Source of the DNA: Pseudomonas resinovorans NBRC 106553
GTDB taxonomy: Bacteria; Pseudomonadota; Gammaproteobacteria; Pseudomonadales; Pseudomonadaceae
Length of the DNA stretch: 64,000 bases
Direction of reading: 5' to 3'
Assembly (NCBI RefSeq): GCF_000412695.1
Contig: NC_021499.1
Coordinates: 4,278,001-4,342,000, forward strand
The notes under the pieces were generated by a model. It saw only the letters and a list, made by a program, of their open reading frames with translations. It made no database searches and was not told the DNA's origin. The translations under genes were made by a program, and so were the position numbers. Positions within the stretch are counted from its first letter, which is position 1. Each line of letters starts with the position of its first letter. Shown one piece after another: positions 49,822 through 58,781 of the stretch.

Positions 49822-50157
49822 ATGTCCACCATCGAATGGGACGATTTCCAACGCGTCGAGCTGCGTGTCGGCACCATCCTCAGCGTCGCCCCCAACGCCA
49901 AGGCGATCAAGCCGGCCTACATCCTGGAAGTTGACCTGGGCGAGCTCGGGGTGAAGACCTCCAGCGCCCAGATCACCGCCCATTACGAGGCCGAAGCGCT
50001 GCTGGGCCGGCAGGTGCTCTGCGTCTGCAACTTCGCCCCCAAGCGCATCGCCGGCGTACGTTCGGAAGTGCTGATCACCGGCGTCCACGACGATGACAAC
50101 AAGGTGGTCCTGGCCGGCTTCGACAAGCCCCTGCCCAACGGGGCGCGCCTGGCATGA
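49822..50157 (+). CDS. CsaA-like tRNA-binding protein
   Basis: This 111-residue OB-fold protein has RVELRVGTILSVAPN (about 11-25), TSSAQITAHYEAEALLGRQ and NFAPKRIAGVRSEVLITG (about 70-87), all signatures of the CsaA/YgjH tRNA-binding domain. Its stop overlaps the start of the transporter gene (ATGA), which implies co-translation. The biological role of CsaA-like proteins is uncertain; chaperone activity has been proposed. Confidence 0.93.
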   Translation: MSTIEWDDFQRVELRVGTILSVAPNAKAIKPAYILEVDLGELGVKTSSAQITAHYEAEALLGRQVLCVCNFAPKRIAGVRSEVLITGVHDDDNKVVLAGFDKPLPNGARLA

Positions 50158-51038
50158 CCGAACGCAACGCGCTGCTGGCCATCCACCTGGGAGCCTTGCT
50201 GTTCGGGCTGTCGGGCATCTTCGGCAAGCTCGCCGACAGCGCGCCGATGATCATCACCTTCGGTCGTGGGCTGTTCGCGGTAGTTGCCCTGGCGCTCTTC
50301 GCCCAGCTCATCACCCGTGGCCGCAGCGCCAACCCGGGCCCGCGCCAACTGGCTCTGCTCGCCCTCGGCGGGCTGCTGCTGGGCGCCCACTGGATCACCT
50401 TCTTCCACGCGGTGAACGTGGCCGGCGTGGCCATCGCCACCCTCGGCTTCGCCAGCTTCCCGGCCTTCACCCTGCTGCTGGAAGGCGTGCTGTTCCGCGA
50501 GCGCATTCGCCCGCTGGAGCTCTTCATCGTCGGGCTGGTGAGCCTTGGCCTGGTGCTGGTTACACCGAGTTTCGACTGGGGCAGCGCGGCCACCCAGGGC
50601 CTGCTGTCGGCCGTGCTCTCGGGGCTGCTGTTCTCCCTGCTCTCCTTGCTCAACCGGGTCAGCGTGAAGGGCCTGGACCCGGTGAAGGCGGCGCTGTGCC
50701 AGAACCTCACCATCGTGCTCTGCCTGGCGCCCTTCAGCTGGCCGCTGCTGCACGAGGTCAAGGCCATGGACTGGTTCTGGATCGCGATGCTCGGGGTGTT
50801 CTGTACGGGGCTCGCCCACAGCCTGTTCGTCGCCAGCCTGAAGGTGCTGAAGGCGCGCACCACGGCGGTGATCTTCGCCCTGGAGCCGGTCTACGGCATC
50901 GCCTTCGCCTGGTGGCTGTTCAATGAGGAACCCGGCCTGCGCATGCTGGCCGGTGGCGCGCTGATCATCTTCGCCATCGCCCTGTCGGCGCGCAAAGGGG
51001 CTCCGGCCGAAGGCAAACCGGCGGCCGCGACGTCCTGA
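50154..51038 (+). CDS. DMT-superfamily (EamA) transporter
   Basis: This 294-residue membrane protein has ten predicted helices in two EamA repeats. It begins with HLGALLFGLSGIFGKLADSA and shows TLGFASFPAFTLLLEGVLFRE in the first repeat and ARTTAVIFALEPVYGIAFAW in the second. It is likely an exporter of an amino acid, nucleoside or other metabolite. It is coupled to the CsaA-like gene by a 4-bp overlap. Confidence 0.92.
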   Translation: MTERNALLAIHLGALLFGLSGIFGKLADSAPMIITFGRGLFAVVALALFAQLITRGRSANPGPRQLALLALGGLLLGAHWITFFHAVNVAGVAIATLGFASFPAFTLLLEGVLFRERIRPLELFIVGLVSLGLVLVTPSFDWGSAATQGLLSAVLSGLLFSLLSLLNRVSVKGLDPVKAALCQNLTIVLCLAPFSWPLLHEVKAMDWFWIAMLGVFCTGLAHSLFVASLKVLKARTTAVIFALEPVYGIAFAWWLFNEEPGLRMLAGGALIIFAIALSARKGAPAEGKPAAATS

Positions 51039-51094
51039 CAGCGCGTCTGTAACCTGCGAACGACCTCGGCCGTAGGCTGTGCGCTCAGCAAATC

Positions 51095-51178
51095 GTAGGA
51101 TGGGTTGAGCGGAGCGATACCCATCACATTGGCCGATGGGTATCGCAGGCTCGCGGAACGCCGCCCGACCCATCCTGC
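51095..51178. repeat. Family-A GTAG palindrome pair, locus 6 (degenerate)
   Basis: The direct copy (51095-51125) is normal. The complement copy (51135-51178) carries an insertion of about 14 bp in its stem region and a mutated head (CTGC in place of CTAC), so it looks decayed. Confidence 0.85.
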
Positions 51179-51198
51179 GAACAACAGGCGCGCATGGG

Positions 51199-52227
51199 TC
51201 AGGCCGCCTTACCCAATTCCGGCAACCAGCCGCCCGACTCCTGCTCCAGCAGCCAGTGGCAATAGCGCGTCACCCCCCGCTCCACATCCAGCATCGGCTG
51301 GCGATAGCCGGCCTGGCGCAGGCGGCTGATATCCGCCTGGGTGAAGCACTGGTACTTGCCACGCAGGGCATCGGGGAACTCGCTGTACGCCAGCAGCCCC
51401 TGCTCGCGCATGGCCGCCAGGCTCAGGGGCGGCAGGCCGTCGTGGCTGCGCAGGGCGTTGATCATGCTCCAGGCCACGTCGTTGAAGGGCTGGGCCTGGC
51501 CGCTGCCGAGGTTGAAGATGCCCGAGCGCTGCGGCTGGTCGAGGAAGTGCAGGTTGACCCGCGCCACGTCCTCCACCGACACGAAGTCGCGCAGGTGCTC
51601 GCCACCGGCGTAGCCGTCGTAGCCGCCGAACAGGCTCACCTTGCCGTTGGCGCGGTACTGGTTGAAGCAGTGGAAGGCCACCGAAGCCATGCGCCCCTTG
51701 TGGCTCTCGCGGGGGCCGTAGACGTTGAAGTAGCGCAACCCCACCACCTGGCTGCGGGCGTTGGGCAGCTCGCGACGCACCCGCTGGTCGAAGAGGAACT
51801 TGGAATAGCCATAGACATTCAACGGCCGTTCGGCCGCGCGTTCCTCGCGGAACACCCGGTTGCCGCCGTACACCGCCGCCGACGAGGCGTAGATGAAGGG
51901 CACGCCCTGGGCCAGGCAGGCCTCCAGCAGTTCGCAGCTGTAGCGGTAGTTGTTGTCCATCATGAAACGCCCGTCGCCTTCCATGGTGCTGGAGCAGGCG
52001 CCCTGGTGGAACACCGCCCGAGGCCGGCCGAAACGGCCTTCGCGCAGCAAGGGCAGGAAATCGCGCTTGTCCAGGTAGTCGGCTATCTCGCCGTCGGCGA
52101 GATTGCGGAACTTGTCGCCTTCGGTCAGATCGTCCACGGCGATGATGTCGGTCTCGCCGCGGCCATTGAGGGCCTGGACCAGGTTGCTGCCGATGAAGCC
52201 GGCGGCACCGGTAACGATGATGCTCAT
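51199..52227 (-). CDS. hldD: ADP-L-glycero-D-manno-heptose 6-epimerase
   Basis: This 342-residue extended SDR epimerase makes the LPS core heptose donor. It has [17 protein letters not shown] (about 5-21), the catalytic [10 protein letters not shown] (about 139-148), and [19 protein letters not shown] (about 168-186), a heptose-epimerase signature. It is also known as rfaD. GGAGG lies before the ATG. A small Rdx-family gene lies upstream on the same strand. Confidence 0.95.
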   Translation of the reverse strand: MSIIVTGAAGFIGSNLVQALNGRGETDIIAVDDLTEGDKFRNLADGEIADYLDKRDFLPLLREGRFGRPRAVFHQGACSSTMEGDGRFMMDNNYRYSCELLEACLAQGVPFIYASSAAVYGGNRVFREERAAERPLNVYGYSKFLFDQRVRRELPNARSQVVGLRYFNVYGPRESHKGRMASVAFHCFNQYRANGKVSLFGGYDGYAGGEHLRDFVSVEDVARVNLHFLDQPQRSGIFNLGSGQAQPFNDVAWSMINALRSHDGLPPLSLAAMREQGLLAYSEFPDALRGKYQCFTQADISRLRQAGYRQPMLDVERGVTRYCHWLLEQESGGWLPELGKAA

Positions 52228-52310
52228 GACGGACTTCCTCCAGAAAGGGATGCCGTCAGGTTATGCCTGTGAAGGTGGTCGTTTTTTGATCTGGGGCAAC
52301 CGCACCCCGA

Positions 52311-52595
52311 TCAGGGGCGATCGTTGTGCCCCAGGTCCCGCTGCGGGTCGATGCGGTCGCGAACCCGCTGCTTGAGCACCTTGGCCTCGGGGAAGCCGCC
52401 ATCGGCCTTGCGCTCCCAGATCTGCTCGCCGTCGCAGGTAATCCGGAACACCCCGCCGGTGCCCGGTTCCAGGCTGACCTTGGCCAGGTCGTCGCTGAAG
52501 GTGCTGAGCAGTTCCTGGGCCAGCCAGGCGGCACGCAGCAGCCACTGGCACTGGGTGCAATAGGTGATGACGATTTCAGGCTTGTTCTGATCCAT
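52311..52595 (-). CDS. Rdx-family (SelT/SelW/SelH-like) protein
   Basis: This 94-residue protein has a thioredoxin-like fold with the redox motif YCTQCQW (Cys13, Cys16), where eukaryotic homologues carry CxxU. GTGGVFRITCDGEQIWERK is also typical. The function is unproven; a thiol-redox role is inferred. It is transcribed away from plpD and toward hldD. Confidence 0.92.
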   Translation of the reverse strand: MDQNKPEIVITYCTQCQWLLRAAWLAQELLSTFSDDLAKVSLEPGTGGVFRITCDGEQIWERKADGGFPEAKVLKQRVRDRIDPQRDLGHNDRP

Positions 52596-52625
52596 GGCGG
52601 GGCTCGGCTACTACACGGGGAGCCC

Positions 52626-52631
52626 TATAAT
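52626..52631 (+). promoter_or_regulatory. TATAAT -10 element upstream of plpD
   Basis: A perfect TATAAT lies 38 bp before the plpD start. No good -35 element sits 17 bp upstream, so an activator or extended element may be needed. It also reads TATTAT-like on the minus strand, towards the Rdx gene. Confidence 0.5.
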
Positions 52632-52668
52632 AGCTGGCTTGAGCCTTTCGCCTGACCAGGGATGCGTT

Positions 52669-54849
52669 ATGCGCCGCCTTCTGTTTTGCCTGTTGTTCCT
52701 CCCCCTACTCTGCCTCGCCCAACCCGAACCCCGCGTCGGCCTGGTGCTGTCCGGCGGCGCCGCCCGCGGCCTGACCCATATCGGTGTACTGAAGGCGCTG
52801 GAGGAACAGGGCATCAAGGTCGACGCCATCGCCGGCACCAGCATGGGCGCGGTGATAGGCGGGCTCTACGCGGCGGGCTACAAGGTGGACGAACTGGAGC
52901 GGATCGCCACCGAGATGGACTGGCAGCAGGCCCTCTCCGACGATCCGCCGCGCCAGGAAGTGCCCTTCCGCCGCAAGCAGGACGACCGCGATTTCCTGGT
53001 CAAGCAGCGCCTGAGCTTTCGCGATGACGGCAGCCTCGGCCTGCCCCTGGGGGTGATCCAGGGCCAGAACCTCGCCCTGCTGCTGGAAAGCCTGCTGGTG
53101 CACACCAGCGATACCCGCGACTTCGACCAGTTGGCCATCCCCTTCCGCGCCGTGGCCACCGACATCGTCACCGGCGAGAAAGTGGTGTTCCGCCGTGGCC
53201 ACCTGCCCCAGGCGATCCGCGCCAGCATGTCGATTCCCGCGGTGTTCGCCCCGGTGGAGGTCAACGGCCGGCTGCTGGTGGACGGCGGCATGGTGGACAA
53301 CATCCCGGTGGACGTGGCCCGCGAGATGGGCGTCGACCGGGTCATAGTGGTGGACATCGGCACGCCCCTGCGTTCGCGCAAGGAAATGAACACGGTGGTG
53401 GACGTGCTCAACCAGTCGGTCACCCTGATGACCCGCACCAACTCCGAGGCCCAGCTTGCCACCCTGCGACCCACCGACGTGCTGATCCAGCCGTCCCTGG
53501 CCGGCTACGCCGCCACCGACTTCGGCCACACCCGCGAGATGATCGACGCCGGCTACCGCGCCACCCAGATCCTCGCCACCCGCCTGGCCGAAGTGCGCCC
53601 GCAGGCCGGCGGCCACGACCAGGAACTGGTCAGTGCGCGCCTGCCCAGCGAACGCACGCCGGTGATCCGCACCATCCTCATCGAGAACGACTCGAAGATC
53701 GGCGACGCCGTGATCCGCCGCTACATCCGCCAGCCCCTGGGCGAGCCCCTGGACCTCGATCGCCTGCAGAGCGACATGAGCACCCTCTACGGCCTGGACT
53801 ACTTCGAGCAGGTGCAATACCGGGTGGTCAAGCGCAAGGACGGCAACGCGCTGGTGATCAACGCCCGCGGCAAGCGCGCCGGCACCGACTACCTGCGCCT
53901 GGGCCTGAACCTTTCCGACGACATGCGCGGCGACAGCGCCTTCAACCTCGGCGCCAGCTACCGCATGAACGGCATCAACACACTGGGCGCCGAATGGCTG
54001 ACACGGGTGCAGATCGGCGACCACCAGAAGCTCTACACCGAGTTCTACCAACCGCTGGACGCCGGTTCGCGCTACTTCGTGGCGCCCTACCTGACCGGTG
54101 AAGCGCAGAACGTCGAAGCCGCGCTCGACGACGCCGTCCTCGCCGAGTATCGCGTGGAGCGCTACGGCTATGGCATCAACCTGGGTCGGCAGATCGCCAA
54201 CAACGGCGAGATCCGCTTCGGCATCGGCCAGGCCTGGGGCGAGGCCGACGTGAAGATCGGCGACCCGGACCTGCCGAGCTTCAGCTTCAACGAGGGCTAC
54301 TACGAGGCGAAGTACTCCTTCGACACCCTGGATAACGTCGACTTCCCACACGAGGGCGAAGACATCAGCCTGACCCTGCGCCAGTACGACCCGAGCCTGG
54401 ACTCCGACGCGCGCTACCGGCAATGGTCGTTCAGCCTGGACAAGGCCATCAGCAGCGGCCCGAACACCTTCGTCCTCGGCGGCGCCTACGGACGCACCCT
54501 GGACGACGCCGACGCCGTGACCTCCTCCTTCCTGATCGGTGGCGCGCGCCAGCTCTCGGGCTTCCGCCAGGACTCCGTGGCCGGGCAGAACGTCAGCCTG
54601 GCGCGGGTCGTCTACTACCGCCGGATGACGCCACGGGCCTTCCTGCCCCTGGACTTCCCGCTCTACCTGGGCGGCAGCCTGGAGCGCGGTCGCGCCTGGA
54701 ACAACGATGACGACTTCGACAGCGGCTACATCAACGCCGCCAGCGTCTTCGTCAGTTTCGACACGCCCCTGGGGCCGCTGGACTTCAGCTACGGCCTGAA
54801 CGACGCGTCGGAGCAGGCGCTGTACCTGAACCTCGGGCGGGTGTTCTGA
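52669..54849 (+). CDS. plpD: PlpD-like type Vd secreted patatin phospholipase
   Basis: This 726-residue protein has a signal peptide (about 1-17) and a patatin domain (about 22-310). The oxyanion motif is GGAARG (29-34), the nucleophile Ser58 in GTSMG, and the catalytic Asp205 in DGGMVDN. A POTRA domain (about 340-420) and a 16-strand BamA-like barrel (about 430-726, ending in Phe) follow. PlpD-type proteins anchor in the outer membrane and export their own lipase domain. It has the usual length (about 728 in P. aeruginosa), in the same order after hldD. Confidence 0.95.
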   Translation: MRRLLFCLLFLPLLCLAQPEPRVGLVLSGGAARGLTHIGVLKALEEQGIKVDAIAGTSMGAVIGGLYAAGYKVDELERIATEMDWQQALSDDPPRQEVPFRRKQDDRDFLVKQRLSFRDDGSLGLPLGVIQGQNLALLLESLLVHTSDTRDFDQLAIPFRAVATDIVTGEKVVFRRGHLPQAIRASMSIPAVFAPVEVNGRLLVDGGMVDNIPVDVAREMGVDRVIVVDIGTPLRSRKEMNTVVDVLNQSVTLMTRTNSEAQLATLRPTDVLIQPSLAGYAATDFGHTREMIDAGYRATQILATRLAEVRPQAGGHDQELVSARLPSERTPVIRTILIENDSKIGDAVIRRYIRQPLGEPLDLDRLQSDMSTLYGLDYFEQVQYRVVKRKDGNALVINARGKRAGTDYLRLGLNLSDDMRGDSAFNLGASYRMNGINTLGAEWLTRVQIGDHQKLYTEFYQPLDAGSRYFVAPYLTGEAQNVEAALDDAVLAEYRVERYGYGINLGRQIANNGEIRFGIGQAWGEADVKIGDPDLPSFSFNEGYYEAKYSFDTLDNVDFPHEGEDISLTLRQYDPSLDSDARYRQWSFSLDKAISSGPNTFVLGGAYGRTLDDADAVTSSFLIGGARQLSGFRQDSVAGQNVSLARVVYYRRMTPRAFLPLDFPLYLGGSLERGRAWNNDDDFDSGYINAASVFVSFDTPLGPLDFSYGLNDASEQALYLNLGRVF

Positions 54850-54877
54850 CGATGCTCGGCCCCCAATGGCCATGGTC

Positions 54878-54968
54878 GATGGGTATCGCAGGCTCAACCC
54901 ATCCTACAAGAGCACGTTGGATGGTTCGGGCAGGACCGTAGGATGGGTTGAGCGAAGCGATACCCATC
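54878..54968. repeat. Family-A GTAG palindrome pair, locus 7
   Basis: A complement copy (54878-54907) and a direct copy (54938-54968) have heads facing inward across 30 bp, the same arrangement as locus 1. They lie between plpD and sbp. Confidence 0.9.
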
Positions 54969-55029
54969 AGCGATTCTCCAGGAATAACCAAATGCACTTT
55001 CAGTATTAAAAAGACATATACCATTCCGT

Positions 55030-55035
55030 TATAGT
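55030..55035 (+). promoter_or_regulatory. TATAGT -10 element upstream of sbp
   Basis: TATAGT lies 34 bp before the sbp start within an A/T-rich stretch (about 54990-55035) that is unusual in this GC-rich window. No good -35 is seen. An activator such as CysB, which governs sulfate genes, is a likely requirement. Confidence 0.5.
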
Positions 55036-55068
55036 CGAGCGCTCGAATCTCCCCAGAAGGAACGCCCT

Positions 55069-56067
55069 GTGAAACGTCTGTTCTCCGCCTCCCTCCTTGC
55101 CGCCGGCCTGGCCCTGGCCGGTGCCGCCCAGGCCGCACCGACCCTGCTCAACGTCTCCTACGACGTGATGCGCGACTTCTACAAGGACTACAACGCCGCC
55201 TTCCAGAAGCACTGGAAAGAGGAAAAAGGCGAGAACATCACCCTGCAGATGTCCCACGGCGGCTCCAGCAAACAGGCTCGCGCGGTGATCGATGGCCTGC
55301 CGGCCGACGTCATCACCATGAACCAGGCCACCGACATCAACGCCCTGGCCGACAACGGCGGCCTGGTGCCGAAGGACTGGGCGACCCGCCTGCCGAACAA
55401 CAGCGCGCCCTTCACCTCGGCCACCGTGTTCATCGTGCGCAAGGGCAACCCCAAGGGCCTGAAAGACTGGCCGGACCTGCTGAAGGACGGCGTGCAGGTG
55501 GTGGTACCCAACCCCAAGACCTCCGGCAACGGCCGTTACACCTACCTCTCCGCCTGGGGCTACGTGCTGAAGAACGGTGGTGACGAGAACAAGGCCAAGG
55601 AATTCGTCGGCAAGCTGTTCAAGCAGGCACCCGTGCTGGACACCGGCGGCCGCGCCGCCACTACTACCTTCATCCAGAACCAGATCGGCGACGTGCTGGT
55701 GACCTTCGAGAACGAAGCCGAGATGATCGCCCGCGAGTTCGGCCGTGGCGGCTTCGAAGTGGTCTACCCCAGCGTTTCCGCCGAGGCCGAGCCGCCGGTA
55801 GCGGTGGTCGACAAGGTGGTGGACAAGAAGGGCACCCGCGTCGCCGCCGAGGCCTACCTCAAGTACCTGTGGAGCGACGAGGGCCAGACCATCGCCGCCA
55901 ACAACTACCTGCGCCCGCGCAACCCGGAGATCCTCGCCAAGTTCGCCGACCGCTTCCCCAAGGTGGAATTCCTCTCCGTGGAGAAAACCTTCGGCGACTG
56001 GCGTGAGGTGCAGAAGACCCACTTCAACGACGGTGGCATCTTCGACCAGGTCTACACCGGCCAGTAA
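55069..56067 (+). CDS. sbp: Sulfate/thiosulfate-binding periplasmic protein
   Basis: This 332-residue secreted binding protein has a signal peptide ending AQA (about 22). Sbp/CysP signatures follow: LLNVSYDVMRDFYKDYNAAF (about 26-45), MSHGGSSKQARAVIDGL (about 62-78), NPKTSGNGRYTYLSAW and FENEAEMIAREFG. It would supply the CysTWA transporter, but those genes are not beside it, so it is an orphan binding protein. It converges on the peptidase gene with a shared hairpin. Confidence 0.95.
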   Translation: MKRLFSASLLAAGLALAGAAQAAPTLLNVSYDVMRDFYKDYNAAFQKHWKEEKGENITLQMSHGGSSKQARAVIDGLPADVITMNQATDINALADNGGLVPKDWATRLPNNSAPFTSATVFIVRKGNPKGLKDWPDLLKDGVQVVVPNPKTSGNGRYTYLSAWGYVLKNGGDENKAKEFVGKLFKQAPVLDTGGRAATTTFIQNQIGDVLVTFENEAEMIAREFGRGGFEVVYPSVSAEAEPPVAVVDKVVDKKGTRVAAEAYLKYLWSDEGQTIAANNYLRPRNPEILAKFADRFPKVEFLSVEKTFGDWREVQKTHFNDGGIFDQVYTGQ

Positions 56068-56077
56068 GGCCGCCATC

Positions 56078-56103
56078 ACCTGCCCGCGTCAGCGGGCAGG
56101 TTT
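56078..56103 (+). terminator. Terminator of sbp overlapping the next gene's stop
   Basis: ACCTGCCCGC and GCGGGCAGGT arms with a 4-base loop are followed by TTT. The loop and right arm include the final codons and stop (56089-56091) of the convergent peptidase gene. Confidence 0.75.
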
Positions 56104-57189
56104 CCATCCCTGGGCCTTCAGGGACGCCAGCAATACCTCTCCCTCCAGGGCCGGCACCCGCCGCCCGTCCCCGCAGATCATCTCCCGCCCGGCCAGCAGT
56201 GCGTTGACGATGGCCTCCTCCACCGCCTCGGCGGCCGCACTGAACAGCGGCGAGATATGGTCGTTGTTGACCATGGCCAGCGGCGTGCTGAAGGGCAGGT
56301 CCTTGCGCGCATAGTCCGCCGGCGGCAGGTCGTGGTTGCCGGTGGCGAAGGCGAGGAAGATGTCGCCGCTGGAGTCCTCGGTGCCCCCGCCGGTGCGGGC
56401 GATGCCGATGGACGCGCGCTGGGCCAGGCGCTGGCACTGGTGCGGCAACAGCGGTGCATCCGTGGCGAGGATCACCACGATCGAACCCATGCCGGGGGTA
56501 TCCCGCTCGGCGAAGGGCGACTCGATTTCGGTCAACAGCCGACCCACCGGATAGCCGTCCACCCGCAGTTCCCGACGCACCCCATGGTTGGCCTGCACCA
56601 GGGCGCCGACGGTCCAGCCGCCCTGCTCCGCCGCCAGGCGCCGCGAGGCCGTGCCGATACCGCCCTTGAACTCATGGCAGATCATGCCGGTGCCACCGCC
56701 CACCGGCCCTTCGGCCACCGCGCCGGAACGCGCGTCGGCCAGCGCCTCACGCACCTGCTCCGGGCCCACGTGCTGGCCCCAGATATCATTGAGCAGGCCG
56801 TCGTAGGTCTCCATCACCACCGGCATGCACCAGTAGACGGCATCCCCGGCCTGCTCCCGCTCGGCCGCCACCAGGGCATCACGCACCACGCCGACGCTGT
56901 GGGTGTTGGTGATGGCCAGCGGCGTGGTCAGCAGGCCCGCCTCGCGGACCCACTCCAGGCCGGTGGCGTCGCCGTTGCCGTTGAGCACGTGGCAACCGGC
57001 GAAGCAGGGTTGCTCGCGCGCCGACCCGGCGCGCGGCTGTATCAGGGTCACGCCGGTACGCACCGGCTTGCCGTCGCGTTCTTCGCAAAGGGTCGCGTGG
57101 CCGACCCGCACGCCCGGAACATCCGTGATGGCGTTGAATTCACCCGGCGTGCCGAGTCCGATACCGATACCAAGTTGACGCGCGCGCAT
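56089..57189 (-). CDS. DmpA/BapA-like aminopeptidase (peptidase family S58)
   Basis: This 366-residue self-processing N-terminal-nucleophile hydrolase has the nucleophile Ser in PGMGSIVVILATDAPLLP (about 243-260), where the precursor is cut into alpha and beta chains. ITDVPGVRVGHATL (about 21-34), ANHGVRREL and ASIGIARTGG are further motifs. Relatives cleave N-terminal D-Ala, beta-amino acids or short peptides and amides. It lies 15 bp after an APC permease gene, suggesting uptake followed by hydrolysis of the same compound. Confidence 0.9.
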   Translation of the reverse strand: MRARQLGIGIGLGTPGEFNAITDVPGVRVGHATLCEERDGKPVRTGVTLIQPRAGSAREQPCFAGCHVLNGNGDATGLEWVREAGLLTTPLAITNTHSVGVVRDALVAAEREQAGDAVYWCMPVVMETYDGLLNDIWGQHVGPEQVREALADARSGAVAEGPVGGGTGMICHEFKGGIGTASRRLAAEQGGWTVGALVQANHGVRRELRVDGYPVGRLLTEIESPFAERDTPGMGSIVVILATDAPLLPHQCQRLAQRASIGIARTGGGTEDSSGDIFLAFATGNHDLPPADYARKDLPFSTPLAMVNNDHISPLFSAAAEAVEEAIVNALLAGREMICGDGRRVPALEGEVLLASLKAQGWKPAR

Positions 57190-57204
57190 GAGGACTCCTG
57201 TAGA

Positions 57205-58569
57205 TCAGAGTTTCTGGAAAGCCGGGCTGAGCTTGCCGTAGGTGCCGTAGAGGATCACCGAGACGGCCAGCAGCCCGAGGATGGTCAGGAGGTCGTGACT
57301 GGACGCCTCCAGTCCCAGGTTGAGCAGCAGGTAGCCCGCCCCGATCACCGCCAGCAACGCGGGCAAGGGCCACAGCGGCATGTGGAAGCTGTGCTCGACG
57401 TCGCGCCGCAGCACCCGGCTGAACAGCCCGCAGAGGGCGATGATCAGGTAGACCAGGACGATCAGCAGCACGGTGAAGGACGTCATCTCCGCCAGGTTGG
57501 AGCTGAAGCTCAGCAGCGCCGAGGGTATCGCCAGGAACAGCGTGGCCAGCCAGGGCGATTCCCAGCGCGGATGGATACGGGTGAAGGCGCGGTTCAGGGC
57601 CGGCATCCACAACTCGTCGCGGCCGCTGCTGAAGATCACCCGGCCGATCTGGATGACGATGGCGATGATGGCGTTGAACACCGAGAGGAAGATGCCGGCG
57701 GCGACCAGACGCGACAGGGTTTCATTGCCATGGCTGGACAGCAGGTAGCCGATCGGATCGGGGCTGGCGATCATCTCCTCCAGCGAAGGCGCGCCGATGA
57801 GCAGCGCGGTCAGCGGGAGCAACTCGATCGCCACCACCAGCAGCAGTGACCAGAGCACCGCCCGCGGTACACCCTGGCCACCGTCCTTCATGTCCTCGGC
57901 CATGAGCACCGCCCCGCCGAAGCCGTTGTAGGAGAACAGTGCAGTGCCCACGGCGCCCAGCACCAGGGCCATGGGCGCGACACCGAGGACGCCGTCGGTG
58001 ACGATCTGCGGATGTAGCAGCACGCTGGCCGGCTGCTGGGCATTGCCGAAGCCGAGCGCGACTATCACCAGCAGGGCCGCCACCTCCAGCAGCAGGCAGA
58101 TGCCGGTGACCCAGGCATTGAGCTTGATGTTGAGGATGCCCAGCAGGTAACTGGCCGCCACCACCACCAGGGCCACGACCTGGGAATCGAACTGGGTGCC
58201 GAGGGCAACGTTCAGGTAGGTCGACGCGCCAGTGGCCAGCACCGGCGGGATGAACAGCAGCATCGCCAGCACCATGAGGAATGTGGCGTAGCCGGCCATG
58301 CCGCCGAATACGCGCTTGGCGTAGACGTACTCGCCGCCGGCGGACCTATGGGCGCGGCCCAGTTCCCCGTAGCACCAGGCGAACATCAGCGCCAGGACCG
58401 CGGCCAGCACGAAGGACAGGAAGGCGCCGCTGCCGGCCTGCTGGATGGCGAAGGGCGCGATGACGAACACCGAACTGGCGGGGGTAACGCTGGAAACCGT
58501 GATGGCGACGACGTCGGCGGTGCTCAGCCTGGGCTTGAGCACCCCGTTCTGCGGGGCGGGCGCGGTCAT
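57205..58569 (-). CDS. APC-superfamily amino acid permease
   Basis: This 454-residue protein has about 12 membrane segments. It has the APC start DVVAITVSSVTPASSVFVIA (about 19-38), GELGRAHRSAGGEYVYAKRV (about 69-88) and FSYNGFGGAVLMAEDMKDGG (about 213-232). It is similar to permeases for amino acids, amines or small peptides. It pairs with the S58 peptidase downstream and is divergent from a LuxR regulator. Confidence 0.9.
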   Translation of the reverse strand: MTAPAPQNGVLKPRLSTADVVAITVSSVTPASSVFVIAPFAIQQAGSGAFLSFVLAAVLALMFAWCYGELGRAHRSAGGEYVYAKRVFGGMAGYATFLMVLAMLLFIPPVLATGASTYLNVALGTQFDSQVVALVVVAASYLLGILNIKLNAWVTGICLLLEVAALLVIVALGFGNAQQPASVLLHPQIVTDGVLGVAPMALVLGAVGTALFSYNGFGGAVLMAEDMKDGGQGVPRAVLWSLLLVVAIELLPLTALLIGAPSLEEMIASPDPIGYLLSSHGNETLSRLVAAGIFLSVFNAIIAIVIQIGRVIFSSGRDELWMPALNRAFTRIHPRWESPWLATLFLAIPSALLSFSSNLAEMTSFTVLLIVLVYLIIALCGLFSRVLRRDVEHSFHMPLWPLPALLAVIGAGYLLLNLGLEASSHDLLTILGLLAVSVILYGTYGKLSPAFQKL

Positions 58570-58781
58570 GTCCTGATCCTCTGGATCTTATTGGTGTTGT
58601 TATTGGTGGTGGAGGCAGAAGGAAGCTGCGAAGGGCGCGCCCTCGTGGAGCGCTGTGATCGTGGGAGGATTCTCGGCAGGTCGCCCGGTGACGCCAATCA
58701 CCCTATTGGAGTACGCCTCTTGACGCTGACCGCCCCGGATCGGCCAAGCTTGCGCATCCCGTCATGCAATCGGAGAACCGG

